From a virus, in IMG/VR virus record IMGVR_UViG_3300045738_001587, positions 1 to 59,259 of that record: a DNA stretch of 59,259 nt. The stretch is one strand, 5' to 3'. This document shows, one piece after another, positions 6,741 through 15,308 of the stretch (its first letter is position 1; every line of letters starts with the position of its first letter). The notes under the pieces are model-generated. The model was not told the origin of the DNA, made no database searches, and was given only the letters and a program-made list of their open reading frames with translations. The position numbers and the translations under genes are program-made.

Positions 6741-6962
6741 ATGGTAAGTTTAAATGAAATGGCTGACGCGCATATCAAAAATGTGCATCAGAAGATCGAA
6801 GAGCTTAAAGGGCAGCAAGCCCAAATTGAGCAAGAAGTGGCGAGACTGAGTATGTATCTTGAACAATGCGTTGAAGAGCTTGCGTCTCAAAAATCCCCAA
6901 CTGTGCCTAACCCCCCAGCGTTCGGAGATCCGACGACGGGACAAGGTGCTGTATTTCAGTAG
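6741..6962 (+). CDS. Coiled-coil protein
   Basis: 73 residues; residues about 8-50 form a heptad-rich helix (QQAQIEQEVARL), followed by a Pro/Gly-rich tail. It may be a small structural or scaffold component. First gene after the 6676 promoter. Confidence 0.55.
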   Translation: MVSLNEMADAHIKNVHQKIEELKGQQAQIEQEVARLSMYLEQCVEELASQKSPTVPNPPAFGDPTTGQGAVFQ

Positions 6963-6973
6963 GAGTTTTACAA

Positions 6974-7294
6974 ATGGGAATTAGTGAATTTTACGACAGT
7001 TTGTCCTCCCTTCCCGTTAGCTATACTTGGTCTATCCAAGGTCAAAATGTTATCGTTGGGACAGGCAGTCGCGGCAATGCTAGAGGATTGACCTTCAATC
7101 CAGTTACAGCGGTCGCGTTTGCTGAAGGGTACGGTTCTTTTGGAACCAATAAGAGAGACACGCTTAGAGCCGGTAGGACTCTTGGTTTGACTCGCACGTT
7201 TACGGAAAATTTGTATCAGGCTACGACCAATTATTCAAACAGAGGTCATAGTCAAGTTGTTAGAGGCAAGGTTCGTTCAGCATTGGAGCTTTAA
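6974..7294 (+). CDS. Hypothetical protein
   Basis: 106 residues with Gly, Ser, Thr and Arg richness and no recognised motif (for example QNVIVGTGSRGNARGL). It sits between a coiled-coil protein and SSB, with a good ribosome site (AGGAG) upstream. Confidence 0.55.
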   Translation: MGISEFYDSLSSLPVSYTWSIQGQNVIVGTGSRGNARGLTFNPVTAVAFAEGYGSFGTNKRDTLRAGRTLGLTRTFTENLYQATTNYSNRGHSQVVRGKVRSALEL

Positions 7295-7295
7295 T

Positions 7296-7676
7296 ATGAA
7301 TGTTAATTGTTGGTTAGGGTGTGGTAGACTTACTAAGGACGCTGAAGCAAGCGTCACTAAGAAAGGCACATCCATGAGTAAATTTCGGTTGGCGGTTAAT
7401 GATCGCCGTACTGAAGAAACGCTTTTCTTGAACGTCTTGTGTTTTGGCAAGATGGCGGAAAGTCTTAATGAGCATCTAACAAAGGGTCGCCTGATCTCAG
7501 TTCAGGGCAAGATCAAGGTTGATGAGTATGAGGACAAGAATGGCAATCCGCGAAACTCAGTCTGCGTCATGGCAGACGAGATTTCCCTTGGCCCAAATCC
7601 TAATGGTCAGGGTTCCCCGCAGCGCGAAGCAGTGACTGCGGTCGAAACCGTAGCCGAAGGAGAAACTCCATTCTAA
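7296..7676 (+). CDS. ssb: Single-stranded DNA-binding protein (first copy)
   Basis: An OB-fold SSB of 126 residues. Recognisable blocks are GRLTKDAE, SKFRLAVND, FLNVLCFGKMAE and GRLISVQGKIKVDEYEDKNG, in the order seen in bacterial SSB. The C-terminal tail is short and ends with TPF, resembling the acidic-Pro-Phe tip used to recruit partners. ATG 7296 follows GGAG. A second SSB is encoded at 41054. Confidence 0.92.
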   Translation: MNVNCWLGCGRLTKDAEASVTKKGTSMSKFRLAVNDRRTEETLFLNVLCFGKMAESLNEHLTKGRLISVQGKIKVDEYEDKNGNPRNSVCVMADEISLGPNPNGQGSPQREAVTAVETVAEGETPF

Positions 7677-7688
7677 GGAAATATAGAC

Positions 7689-7994
7689 ATGCCTTCAGCG
7701 GTAGCCATCCTTAAACACGGCATTAAAGATAGAGCAAATCTCAAACATCGAGTTCGGCTAGCTATTGAAGAAATAGCCATAGACGAATTCGGCGGCTCTA
7801 ACCTACAGTTTAAAGAAGGTAAAAACGCCGTGTCCTTCAACTTCAGTATGGCGGGTTTAAGACTCTCTGGTGAGGTTCTCCTAACAGAGAACCGTGTTGA
7901 AGCAAAGATCAGGCTACCGCTGATAGGCGTTTCTATGCAAGGAATGGTAATCGAAACACTATACAAACTTATCCCCAAGTATCTTAGTGAGTGA
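7689..7994 (+). CDS. Hypothetical protein, possible PHA-granule-regulator-like fold
   Basis: 101 residues. The C-terminal two thirds alternate strands and a final helix (FNFSMAGLRLSGEVLL then VEAKIRLPL). The pattern is reminiscent of the small polyhydroxyalkanoic acid system family. The resemblance is weak and from memory, so I give no function. Confidence 0.45.
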   Translation: MPSAVAILKHGIKDRANLKHRVRLAIEEIAIDEFGGSNLQFKEGKNAVSFNFSMAGLRLSGEVLLTENRVEAKIRLPLIGVSMQGMVIETLYKLIPKYLSE

Positions 7995-7996
7995 CT

Positions 7997-8641
7997 ATGT
8001 TCACACCCCAAGTTAATTCAGGCTTTGAAGATTTTAGGATAGATGAAAAGCTGTGGGCGGAAAAGGGCCATTTCAGTAAGGATCAATTTCATTTTGTTTA
8101 TAGTTTAGTTGAAGACTTACACCCCACCTACGCCCTAGAAACAGGGTTTCACACCGGAAGATCCAGCTATGCAGTCTTAGAAGCCGGTAAAACAACCCTT
8201 AAGAAAATGATGTCTATTGACATAGACCTCGATAACAGTCCCCTTGGCCGAAAACAGAAGGACATACTAGAGCTTCACTATAAGGACAACAACTTCAAGG
8301 TCATAGAAGCCTGTAGTCACGAAACATTCAATAGCTCTTTTTTTGAACTCAACTTCCCCGAAGGGATAGACTTTATGATGGTAGATGGAGATCATACCTA
8401 TGAAGGGTGCTTGCAAGACATTTCTTTAGTACTGCCACACATTACCAAGGGTGGCATTATAATCGTCGATGATTACAAATCTGGCCCACCAGAGGGATGC
8501 GTCATCGAGGATGTCAGTCGGGCTTGTGATTTTGTCAATTCCATCCAGCAAAATTTATCAAAACAGGAGTGGAACCATCGCGGAAAAGGCTTCTGTGTTT
8601 TTACCAAGGTGGGTGGGTCAACACCGTTTCCAGATCAATAA
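7997..8641 (+). CDS. Class I SAM-dependent methyltransferase-like protein
   Basis: About 214 residues with the arrangement of the Methyltransf_24 type: an N-terminal ALETGFHTGRSSY segment in the motif I position, MMSIDIDLD as the acidic motif II, and DFMMVDGDHTYEGCLQDI, then GGIIIVDDYKS. Such proteins are common near glycan genes and may methylate sugars. ATG 7997 is chosen over a GTG six bases earlier. Confidence 0.75.
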   Translation: MFTPQVNSGFEDFRIDEKLWAEKGHFSKDQFHFVYSLVEDLHPTYALETGFHTGRSSYAVLEAGKTTLKKMMSIDIDLDNSPLGRKQKDILELHYKDNNFKVIEACSHETFNSSFFELNFPEGIDFMMVDGDHTYEGCLQDISLVLPHITKGGIIIVDDYKSGPPEGCVIEDVSRACDFVNSIQQNLSKQEWNHRGKGFCVFTKVGGSTPFPDQ

Positions 8642-8656
8642 CAGGGTTGTATTATC

Positions 8657-8899
8657 ATGGCTAAAAAAAGATGGAACCAAAGCAAACAATACGACGCGGG
8701 GATAGTAATAACAACCCAAAGTCCCTATGGAAGCCATACAGATATGGTTGTAGACCCAGCGGTTTTTGCCAGTGGCGGCGCTGTCGCCAACCTGAAAGAC
8801 AACCAAGTTTTTTGCCAAGACGACCAAGGTTATTATATAACCGAAAGAAGCCGTTTGGATAATGGGTTAGCAGACCCAAGAAGGTATTCAGGCAGATAA
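8657..8899 (+). CDS. Hypothetical protein
   Basis: 80 residues, basic N-terminus and mixed polar composition. No motif recognised. It ends before a 118-base gap that carries a strong promoter-like sequence. Confidence 0.45.
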   Translation: MAKKRWNQSKQYDAGIVITTQSPYGSHTDMVVDPAVFASGGAVANLKDNQVFCQDDQGYYITERSRLDNGLADPRRYSGR

Positions 8900-8949
8900 C
8901 AACACCCAGCGGGGGCGAAGAAAATTCGGAACTTTTGGCTGTTTTGTGC

Positions 8950-8977
8950 TTGACAATCAGCAGGAATGTGTTAAGAT
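8950..8977 (+). promoter_or_regulatory. Strong sigma70-like promoter
   Basis: Consensus TTGACA (8950-8955), 16-base spacer, TAAGAT (8972-8977), followed by an AT-rich start region. It is the best -35 match seen in the window and would drive the gene at 9018 and the glycosyltransferase genes after it. Confidence 0.7.
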
Positions 8978-9017
8978 ATAAGTATATCAATTTTTTTCAA
9001 ACCCGCAGGTGCTTGTT

Positions 9018-9419
9018 ATGGAACTGCTCGGATCTCTATTAGCCTTCATATATTGTATGGCGGCTCTACATGGCTACAGGAATCAGTCTAGGTTCGACGG
9101 GTACGACGTAAACGTTTCTAGAACCTCTGAGGACAGCGACTTCTTTGCTGGGGTTGCATACGAAGAATCTGGTGACCCAGCAGCCTTCTACTTCTTTAAC
9201 GATACGGAAGAAGAAGCACAGGTGGCTACCAAGCCTGCCACCAAGCCAAAGCCTCCCCAAGCAAAAGACCACCCTTTATACCAAGATTGTGTGGACACGC
9301 TGGTAACTTTAGGCTATAATAAGACAGAAGCAAAAAAACTTTCGTCTTCAATTCTAGAGTCTACTGATATAGGTTCTGTAAAAGAGTTTTTATCAGAGGT
9401 ATTTAAGAGAGAAAATTAA
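9018..9419 (+). CDS. Membrane-anchored protein with UBA/RuvA-C-like domain
   Basis: 133 residues: a short hydrophobic N-terminal segment (LLGSLLAFIYCMAAL), an acidic linker with KPATKPKPP, then a C-terminal three-helix region (CVDTLVTLGYNKTEAKKLSSSIL). That region looks like the RuvA C-terminal or UBA-type helical domain. The domain call is inferred from the LGYNKTEA pattern. ATG 9018 has AGGTG upstream. Confidence 0.55.
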   Translation: MELLGSLLAFIYCMAALHGYRNQSRFDGYDVNVSRTSEDSDFFAGVAYEESGDPAAFYFFNDTEEEAQVATKPATKPKPPQAKDHPLYQDCVDTLVTLGYNKTEAKKLSSSILESTDIGSVKEFLSEVFKREN

Positions 9420-9421
9420 CA

Positions 9422-10273
9422 GTGCCTCCCAGTCCAGAACAATATATTAGTGAACTTAAATCCATAAACATCGAAACTATCAGTCGGTGTAATATGGAAA
9501 AAGATCATTGCGACGAATGCCCTATCGTAGCAAGAAGTGAAGTTTTTGGTAACTTCATACTGCCTTTTGATGTGATAACAAACCTTGTAAAAGAACTGAG
9601 TAAGCATGGTTACAAAGGACGAACTGGGTTTCATCACTATTCTGACCCAATGGTTGATAAAAGAATATTTGACATAGTGAAAATGCATATCAAACTATGT
9701 CCTCAAGCTGAAACTCAAATTTGGACTAATGGCAGGCTTTTAAGCAAGGGAAAAGCCAAGAGGCTACTAGGCTTGGGCCTAACCCATCTCCATGTAACTG
9801 CATACACTGACGAAGAACTTATAAAGTACAAAAAATTAGCCGACGACTTGCGGAAAGAATGGCCCGATGTAGTATATGAAATATGCGGTGGCAACTTAGA
9901 CGCACGCATGTCAATTTATACGGATGAGCCTAATGACATTACTGATGGATGCCCTAGAATAACAGACCAGCTAGTAATAACAAGCAGTGGTGATATTCAA
10001 CTTTGTTGCTGGGATTGGTTACGCAAAAATGAATTTGGAAACATCAAGAAACACGGCCTGATTGAAATTTTGAAAAGTAGCAACTTTTTATCCATGAGAG
10101 ACGATCTCATGCTAGGGAAAAGGAAAAAATATTACCCATGCGATAGGTGTACGGTTCAGTATGGATATAGCCCACCGCCGCCCCCGAAAAAGAAAACAGA
10201 GGCTGGCCTTGAACCTGTTGCCCGCACCCCGTGGAAAACACTGCTCCAGCAGATAGATAAATTTTCACCATGA
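9422..10273 (+). CDS. Radical SAM/SPASM-like protein with atypical cysteine spacing
   Basis: 283 residues, GTG start. An N-terminal cluster SRCNMEKDHCDECP (about residues 22-34) gives CX6CX2C instead of the usual CX3CX2C that binds the SAM-cleaving 4Fe-4S cluster. The C-terminal half has a SPASM-like set (CCWDW, FGNI, YPCDRC) that would hold auxiliary clusters. A Pro-rich linker (SPPPPPKKK) precedes the tail. It overlaps the next glycosyltransferase gene by four bases, suggesting action on the same glycan pathway or its carrier. Function inferred; substrate unknown. Confidence 0.65.
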   Translation: MPPSPEQYISELKSINIETISRCNMEKDHCDECPIVARSEVFGNFILPFDVITNLVKELSKHGYKGRTGFHHYSDPMVDKRIFDIVKMHIKLCPQAETQIWTNGRLLSKGKAKRLLGLGLTHLHVTAYTDEELIKYKKLADDLRKEWPDVVYEICGGNLDARMSIYTDEPNDITDGCPRITDQLVITSSGDIQLCCWDWLRKNEFGNIKKHGLIEILKSSNFLSMRDDLMLGKRKKYYPCDRCTVQYGYSPPPPPKKKTEAGLEPVARTPWKTLLQQIDKFSP

Positions 10274-11136
10274 AGATCATAACAAGTACACATTACAACA
10301 GGCCAGCCTGTACTAAGATGATGCTAGATCATCTAGCAGAATGTGAAGGGATAGAGGACTACAAGATAATCTGCTGTGTTGAACCTGTAAATAATATTAT
10401 ACCAGACCTAATTGAATCGCACCCCTTAAATACGGAGCTTGTGGTAAATGATAGACTTTTGGGCTTATGGGAAAACAAGCATAAGGCCTTGTCTCTGGGG
10501 TTTAATGAGTCAGATTACGTCATACACCTAGAGGACGACATACTTTTATCTCAAGATGGTTTGCGAATGTTTGAATTTTGCTACCCCTTGAAGGACGAGA
10601 AAAGATTTTTCACTGTGTCTGCGTACAATAACCCAAAGGACGACAGCCATCTCAATGAGGATGCCAAAAGAAAAGTCGATGAACGGGCTGCATATCACCC
10701 ATGGGGATGGGCTATTTGGCTTGATAGGTGGAAAGAATTGAAGGAAAACTGGAGTGGTCAAGATACGGAGCTATCCAATAAATATCGAGGCGCTAGACTT
10801 GAGGCTTATCCTATACTTTCTAGAATCCAGAATGTGGGGCATCTAAAAGGGGAGTATTCATCAAGCCTAACAAAGAAAGACATTACGAAAGTAAAGACAT
10901 TGCTTGGAAGTGCAAATACAAAATACGACAGGTCGGAGCTAGAATATTTTGACCAAGCAGGAGATGATGAGCCATACGAGAACTCCGCTGGACGAGAAGT
11001 AATAAAGCTAAGTGATGACTATGTGAGGACAAGACATCCTCCAGCTTATGATGAGCAGTATGTTAAATTTTGGGCTAAAGATTACGACATGTCAAACACT
11101 AACTTTTATTTTGATGAGGGCATGAATATTGGATAA
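10270..11136 (+). CDS. GT-A glycosyltransferase-like protein
   Basis: 288 residues. The N-terminus (ITSTHYNRP) and the metal-binding-like YVIHLEDDILLSQDG around residues 82-96 fit a GT-A (family 2 or similar) transferase. The HPWGWAIWLDRW segment further on is typical of acceptor regions in this type. Start and stop overlap both neighbours. Confidence 0.75.
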   Translation: MKIITSTHYNRPACTKMMLDHLAECEGIEDYKIICCVEPVNNIIPDLIESHPLNTELVVNDRLLGLWENKHKALSLGFNESDYVIHLEDDILLSQDGLRMFEFCYPLKDEKRFFTVSAYNNPKDDSHLNEDAKRKVDERAAYHPWGWAIWLDRWKELKENWSGQDTELSNKYRGARLEAYPILSRIQNVGHLKGEYSSSLTKKDITKVKTLLGSANTKYDRSELEYFDQAGDDEPYENSAGREVIKLSDDYVRTRHPPAYDEQYVKFWAKDYDMSNTNFYFDEGMNIG

Positions 11137-12043
11137 CAACTTTTTATTATCAAGATTTCCAGAAGACTTATTTCCTCCCCTCGCAGAAGGCCGAGCGAAC
11201 TACTATAGCAAGACCATCAAAGGGGGAGGCGTGTGTTCGCGCTCTAATGTAGTCATAACAGGCCTGTGTAGAAACATTATCGACGTACTACCTCACGCGG
11301 CTGCTAGGCTGCGCAGGACGGCAGAATTATTCAAAGAGGCTAAGATACTAATATATGAAAACGACTCTGACGACGGGACAACTCAAGCCCTAAGAACAGA
11401 ATTTGAGGGCGAAAACAATGTCATACTCAAGCAGGATAGAACCGGACACAAAATGTTCGATAAGACTAGGGAGCTAGAAAGGCCTCTATACCTTGGAAGG
11501 TTACGCCAAAGGTGTAACGGCTGGATAAAAGACATAAATAAATTTTTCCCAATCGACTATATCATCGTGATAGACTTAGACCTAGATGGAGGCTGGTCTT
11601 ACGATGGAATCCTGAATAGCTTTGGTTACGATCACTGGTCTGCCATGACCGCCAACGGCTTTGAGTACAAAGAAAAGAAGATAGAAAGCGAACAAGGCGT
11701 TGAATACCTAGAGTATGAACGTCTGTTCTTTGACACTTTTGCTTATAAGAAATATGGAAGCTGGGAAGTATTAGATTCAGAAGAAACCAATAGGTTAAGG
11801 TTCGAGAGAGGAGAAGAGCCTTTTAGAGTTTACTCAAACTTCAACGGTGTTGGAATATACAAATATGAGGACATGATTGACTGTGTTTTCGGGGCGCACC
11901 AAAATCCAGATGGAACAGTTATCAACGAGTGGTCTTTCATGCACAATCAAATGGTCAAACGTGGGTGTAACATATACCTGAACCCCAGCCTAATCACTCT
12001 ATATTCCCCAACAGAATACAGCACACACATTGAGCAGGAATAA
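11129..12043 (+). CDS. Glycosyltransferase-like protein (CAP59/GT69-like)
   Basis: 304 residues, TTG start overlapping the previous gene. Features are VITGLCRNI near residue 43, IYENDSDDGT, and IIVIDLDLDGGW around residue 145 as the DxD metal site. This order recalls the CAP59-type mannosyltransferase family. The assignment to GT69 is tentative; a transferase is likely. Confidence 0.65.
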   Translation: MDNNFLLSRFPEDLFPPLAEGRANYYSKTIKGGGVCSRSNVVITGLCRNIIDVLPHAAARLRRTAELFKEAKILIYENDSDDGTTQALRTEFEGENNVILKQDRTGHKMFDKTRELERPLYLGRLRQRCNGWIKDINKFFPIDYIIVIDLDLDGGWSYDGILNSFGYDHWSAMTANGFEYKEKKIESEQGVEYLEYERLFFDTFAYKKYGSWEVLDSEETNRLRFERGEEPFRVYSNFNGVGIYKYEDMIDCVFGAHQNPDGTVINEWSFMHNQMVKRGCNIYLNPSLITLYSPTEYSTHIEQE

Positions 12044-13122
12044 TGCTAAATATAATATCACCAATCAATCAGCTTGGATACGGTATAGCTGGGCTTAATA
12101 TATGCAAAGAGCTTGACAAGATTTCCCCCATCGCGCTGTTCCCCCTAGCTCAACCAACAGTTACGTGTCAGGATGATTTTGATATTGTTAACGATATGAT
12201 TAAAAACGCTAGGATGCCAGATTTTAACGCTCCCTGTTTAAGGATTTGGCATCAACACGACATGAGCCAGTTTGTTGGAAACGGCCTAAAAATTGGATTC
12301 CCTATCTTTGAACTTGATGAATTTAATGACCTCGAAAAGCACCACCTTGGCCAGCTTGATAAGATATTTGTGTGTTCCGAGTGGGCCAAAAGAGTGGTTC
12401 TAAAAGAGATAGGCTTACCCCCAGAACACGTACACGTCGTACCATTAGGGGTTGATAGAACAATTTTCAAGGAATCCACAGTTGACAATCACGAAAAAGA
12501 TGGTACAATATTCTTTAACTGCGGTAAGTGGGAGGTCAGGAAAGGGCATGATATCATCCCAGAAGCCTTTTCTAGGGCATTTTCCAGCGAAGATAACGTC
12601 GAGTTATGGATGATGTGCGACAACCCTTTTGTTCAAGGGGATGAAAAAATGAGGTGGATAGACCTGTACAAAAGCTCGCCTCTAGGGGGTAAAATAAGCT
12701 TTCTGGACAGGGCAGAGACACACGAAGGGGTGTATAATATAATGTCCAACGTTAGCTGTGGAGTATTCCCAGCTAGGGCAGAAGGGTGGAACCTAGAGCT
12801 ACTAGAGATGATGTCCTGCGGGAAGCCCGTAATAGCAACAGACTATTCGGCCCATACGGAGTTTTGTACTAAAGAAAATGCCTTCCTAGTGTCGATAGAC
12901 AAAGAAGAAAAGGCTTATGACGGAAAGTGGTTTCACGGAGAAATTGGAAACTGGGCTAGTATAGGGGAAGATCAAATAGATCAAATATCATCCCACATGA
13001 GAAACATACACGACAATAAAATAAAAACCAACCCACAAGGTGTCATCACGGCCGAAAAGTACACTTGGAAAAACTCTGCCCGCGAAGCGCACGGACACCT
13101 GAAGGAGTATGACAATTTTTAA
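12043..13122 (+). CDS. GT-B glycosyltransferase, family 4-like
   Basis: 359 residues. The C-terminal half contains the GT4 donor-site elements: VPLGVDRTIF, NCGKWEVRKGHD, and PARAEGWNLELLEMMSCGKPVIATDYSAH with the ExxxxxE-type acidic pair. Start shares a base with the previous stop. It would transfer a nucleotide-activated sugar; donor unknown. Confidence 0.88.
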   Translation: MLNIISPINQLGYGIAGLNICKELDKISPIALFPLAQPTVTCQDDFDIVNDMIKNARMPDFNAPCLRIWHQHDMSQFVGNGLKIGFPIFELDEFNDLEKHHLGQLDKIFVCSEWAKRVVLKEIGLPPEHVHVVPLGVDRTIFKESTVDNHEKDGTIFFNCGKWEVRKGHDIIPEAFSRAFSSEDNVELWMMCDNPFVQGDEKMRWIDLYKSSPLGGKISFLDRAETHEGVYNIMSNVSCGVFPARAEGWNLELLEMMSCGKPVIATDYSAHTEFCTKENAFLVSIDKEEKAYDGKWFHGEIGNWASIGEDQIDQISSHMRNIHDNKIKTNPQGVITAEKYTWKNSAREAHGHLKEYDNF

Positions 13123-13513
13123 TTTTTTCAAAAAAAAGAAAGAAGAAGAAGAAGAGGTAAAAGACCCAGAAGAACAAGAGGGTGAAGACAAACCAAAGGT
13201 ATTGGCGTGTATATCTTATTATATAACTGACGAAGGTACGACTTATATAGACGTTGAAATGTCAGACTATGATGAGGATAGCATTACTTTAATCGCCTCT
13301 CTTGTTACTGGTATTCATTCTGGACTATACACTCAGGACACTTTAACGATGCTAAGAAATGGCCTTGTAAAGGCAGGAAGACCGGAGCTTTATATAGATC
13401 TGGTAGCAAAAATATCTTCTGTTTTTTCGTCAGCCTACGACGGCCCAGACGACTCAGAAAACCCAGAAGACCCAGAGACGCCTTTTATTAAGCCGTCTGA
13501 AATCCTAGACTAA
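13109..13513 (+). CDS. Acidic hypothetical protein with charged N-terminus
   Basis: 134 residues. It starts with a Phe-rich tip and a Lys then Glu run (FNFFKKKKEEEEE), followed by a compact domain with strands and helices, then an Asp/Glu/Pro-rich tail. No function recognised. It overlaps the preceding glycosyltransferase by 14 bases. Confidence 0.55.
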   Translation: MTIFNFFKKKKEEEEEVKDPEEQEGEDKPKVLACISYYITDEGTTYIDVEMSDYDEDSITLIASLVTGIHSGLYTQDTLTMLRNGLVKAGRPELYIDLVAKISSVFSSAYDGPDDSENPEDPETPFIKPSEILD

Positions 13514-13524
13514 AGGGGTTTATT

Positions 13525-13944
13525 ATGCGAGAGAAAAGAAAAATAGGATGGCAAAAATATGAAAGTGTTATAGAGGAACAAATGTCATCTCCACTTTTGC
13601 AGGACATTTTATCACAAAAAGAGGAGCAACACGAAGAAGAAGAAGAATACGAAAGACTCATACAAGAGTTCAACAACAATGACGAAGACGTGAAATTTGT
13701 AGAATCAAGCCCAGCGATAACCATCTCAGAACAAATGATGAATGAGCTGTCTATGCTAACTAGCTTTGATTGCTGGGTTGGTCACACAAATTTTAACATA
13801 ACTCCTTCCATGAAAGCCAAGCTGGACTCTGTAGAGGGGGTTGAACTGCTAAAAATTTGCAGTAGGTATAGATTTTTTATAGGAATAGGTAAAATGTTCG
13901 ACTTTAAGACAGTCAGAACGAAACTTGAAAAGGAACTTTTGTAA
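13525..13944 (+). CDS. Hypothetical protein
   Basis: 139 residues. The N-terminal half is helical and glutamate-rich (KEEQHEEEEEYERL). The C-terminal half holds SFDCWVGHTNFNIT and RYRFFIGIGKMFDF. No family recognised. Just upstream of the sigma-like factor. Confidence 0.55.
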   Translation: MREKRKIGWQKYESVIEEQMSSPLLQDILSQKEEQHEEEEEYERLIQEFNNNDEDVKFVESSPAITISEQMMNELSMLTSFDCWVGHTNFNITPSMKAKLDSVEGVELLKICSRYRFFIGIGKMFDFKTVRTKLEKELL

Positions 13945-13955
13945 AAGGAATAATT

Positions 13956-14423
13956 ATGAACGATAAGATTGAAAACGCTTTGAAAGATCCAAATTTACAA
14001 GGAATAATGAACAAAGCCGCTAGTACCTTTACTAGACAGCTAACTCAAGACGAGATATACACTTGTAAAATTAATGCATTATGGAAGTCATTAAAGCATT
14101 GGGATGAAAGAAAAAAGTCAAAATTTAGTACATATCTCTTTAACGGCGTTAAGTATGAATGTATCAGGGAGCTAAAGTTTAAAAAGAAAAATAAAGCAAT
14201 TGGCGGAAAAGACCTAGACAAGATCCTCGCCAGCCGCGAAGACCATGTTGCCGAAGCTGATATAATTGACGAAATAGACAATTTGCCCTACGCGGAACTA
14301 ATAAAAGACAGGTCTAAAAGCTTCACTATCAACGAGATAGCAAATAGACACGGAATGAACAGAGAATCTACCAGAAGAAGGATAAAAAAATCCGCTAAGT
14401 TGCTGTCTAAGCGGCTGAAATAA
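13956..14423 (+). CDS. Sigma-70-family-like transcription factor
   Basis: 155 residues. Residues about 40-75 (FSTYLFNGVKYECIRELK) resemble sigma region 2, and residues about 122-152 (FTINEIANRHGMNRESTRRR) form a region 4 helix-turn-helix. The size is like small phage late sigma factors (for example T4 gp55), which direct RNA polymerase to late promoters. The role is inferred; promoter specificity is unknown. The next gene has a TATAAT element and a very strong ribosome site, so it may be a target. Confidence 0.65.
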   Translation: MNDKIENALKDPNLQGIMNKAASTFTRQLTQDEIYTCKINALWKSLKHWDERKKSKFSTYLFNGVKYECIRELKFKKKNKAIGGKDLDKILASREDHVAEADIIDEIDNLPYAELIKDRSKSFTINEIANRHGMNRESTRRRIKKSAKLLSKRLK

Positions 14424-14432
14424 GTGTATAAT
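14405..14432 (+). promoter_or_regulatory. Putative promoter for 14505
   Basis: A perfect TATAAT (14427-14432) at the end of the sigma-like gene, with only a weak -35 (TGTCTA 14405-14410, 16-base spacer; CTGTCT one base earlier gives 17). About 70 bases of leader follow before the structural-type gene, whose ribosome site is AGGAGGT. Confidence 0.5.
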
Positions 14433-14504
14433 ATGGTAGGAAAATTAGGATTGCTGCGGAACCGGAAACTTTAAACTTTTACTTTTTTATAGGAGGTAGT
14501 TATT

Positions 14505-15200
14505 ATGGCTACTCAAGCAGCAAAATCCGGTGGTGGCGCAGAAAATGTAGACGGCGGTGTAATAATTGGTATTACGGCGGTAGACTTAGCGGCCAAAGAT
14601 AGCCCAAATGTCATTGGCAAAGGCCTAAACGAACTCGCAACTGGCAATGAATATGGTTCCAAGGTTGTTCCAATAGACACTGACACAGGTGGCAGAGTTG
14701 ACGGCCACCCAGAGTTTACTGACAACGTTGGCATTGGGGCGGCAACCGCAGGTGTGGGAACATCCATGGCGTTTACCCCGAATCCAGCAGACAGAACTGC
14801 TACCGATCCACAGTTTATTATCAGAGGCGTATCTACCACCCTCGCTGGAAGTGGAAACACTGTCCTTCAGGTTCTAGGCAGTGATTACGCTGGCAAGGCC
14901 CACGATTGGGTTAATGAAACCGTGTCAGACAGAAAAATTGGAACATATTCCGACACCTCTATTGATGTCTTAGAGCCTACATCTAGCGGCATATTCCCTT
15001 ATAGAACTAAGGGTTCAAACGCTGGTGATGCTCTGGCATTTGTTCATCCTAGTGGCGATGGCCTGTCGTCAGGCACGGCGGGCGCTGTTACTGTTGCAGA
15101 CTTCGATAACCGTGGCACTCCGGGCAAGCTCAACTTTATGGCCGGTGGCCCCACGCCAACTGGTCAAAATTACCCAGCTAAGGATAGCTTTGAAACTTAA
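14505..15200 (+). CDS. Putative virion structural protein
   Basis: 231 residues, Gly/Ala/Thr-rich, no Cys and no catalytic motif, looking like a repetitive beta-rich virion or decoration protein. The leader has an AGGAGGT ribosome site close to consensus. The gene is bounded by a TATAAT element and a hairpin terminator, as expected for an abundant late product. The structural role is an inference from composition and expression signals. Confidence 0.5.
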   Translation: MATQAAKSGGGAENVDGGVIIGITAVDLAAKDSPNVIGKGLNELATGNEYGSKVVPIDTDTGGRVDGHPEFTDNVGIGAATAGVGTSMAFTPNPADRTATDPQFIIRGVSTTLAGSGNTVLQVLGSDYAGKAHDWVNETVSDRKIGTYSDTSIDVLEPTSSGIFPYRTKGSNAGDALAFVHPSGDGLSSGTAGAVTVADFDNRGTPGKLNFMAGGPTPTGQNYPAKDSFET

Positions 15201-15210
15201 TTCCGCTTAA

Positions 15211-15275
15211 GAGGCCAGCCCCCTTAGGAACGCTCCGGTTAAGGTCTTACCTTCGGGGGCTGCCTCATATTTTTC
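15211..15275 (+). terminator. Hairpin terminator
   Basis: GAGGC-C-AGCCCCC (15211-15223) pairs with GGGGGCT-GCCTC (15255-15266) with a one-base bulge. The loop of about 30 bases can form an inner stem. ATATTTTTCT follows. It isolates the structural gene from the PAS/holin pair. Confidence 0.75.
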
Positions 15276-15308
15276 TATAAGCAAACAAACGCCATAGGGG
15301 AGTATATA

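Noticed and set aside
13109-13200. AAGAAGAAG run as a slippage or frameshift site
   Set aside because: The run is in frame for a Glu-rich stretch and the gene continues normally after it.
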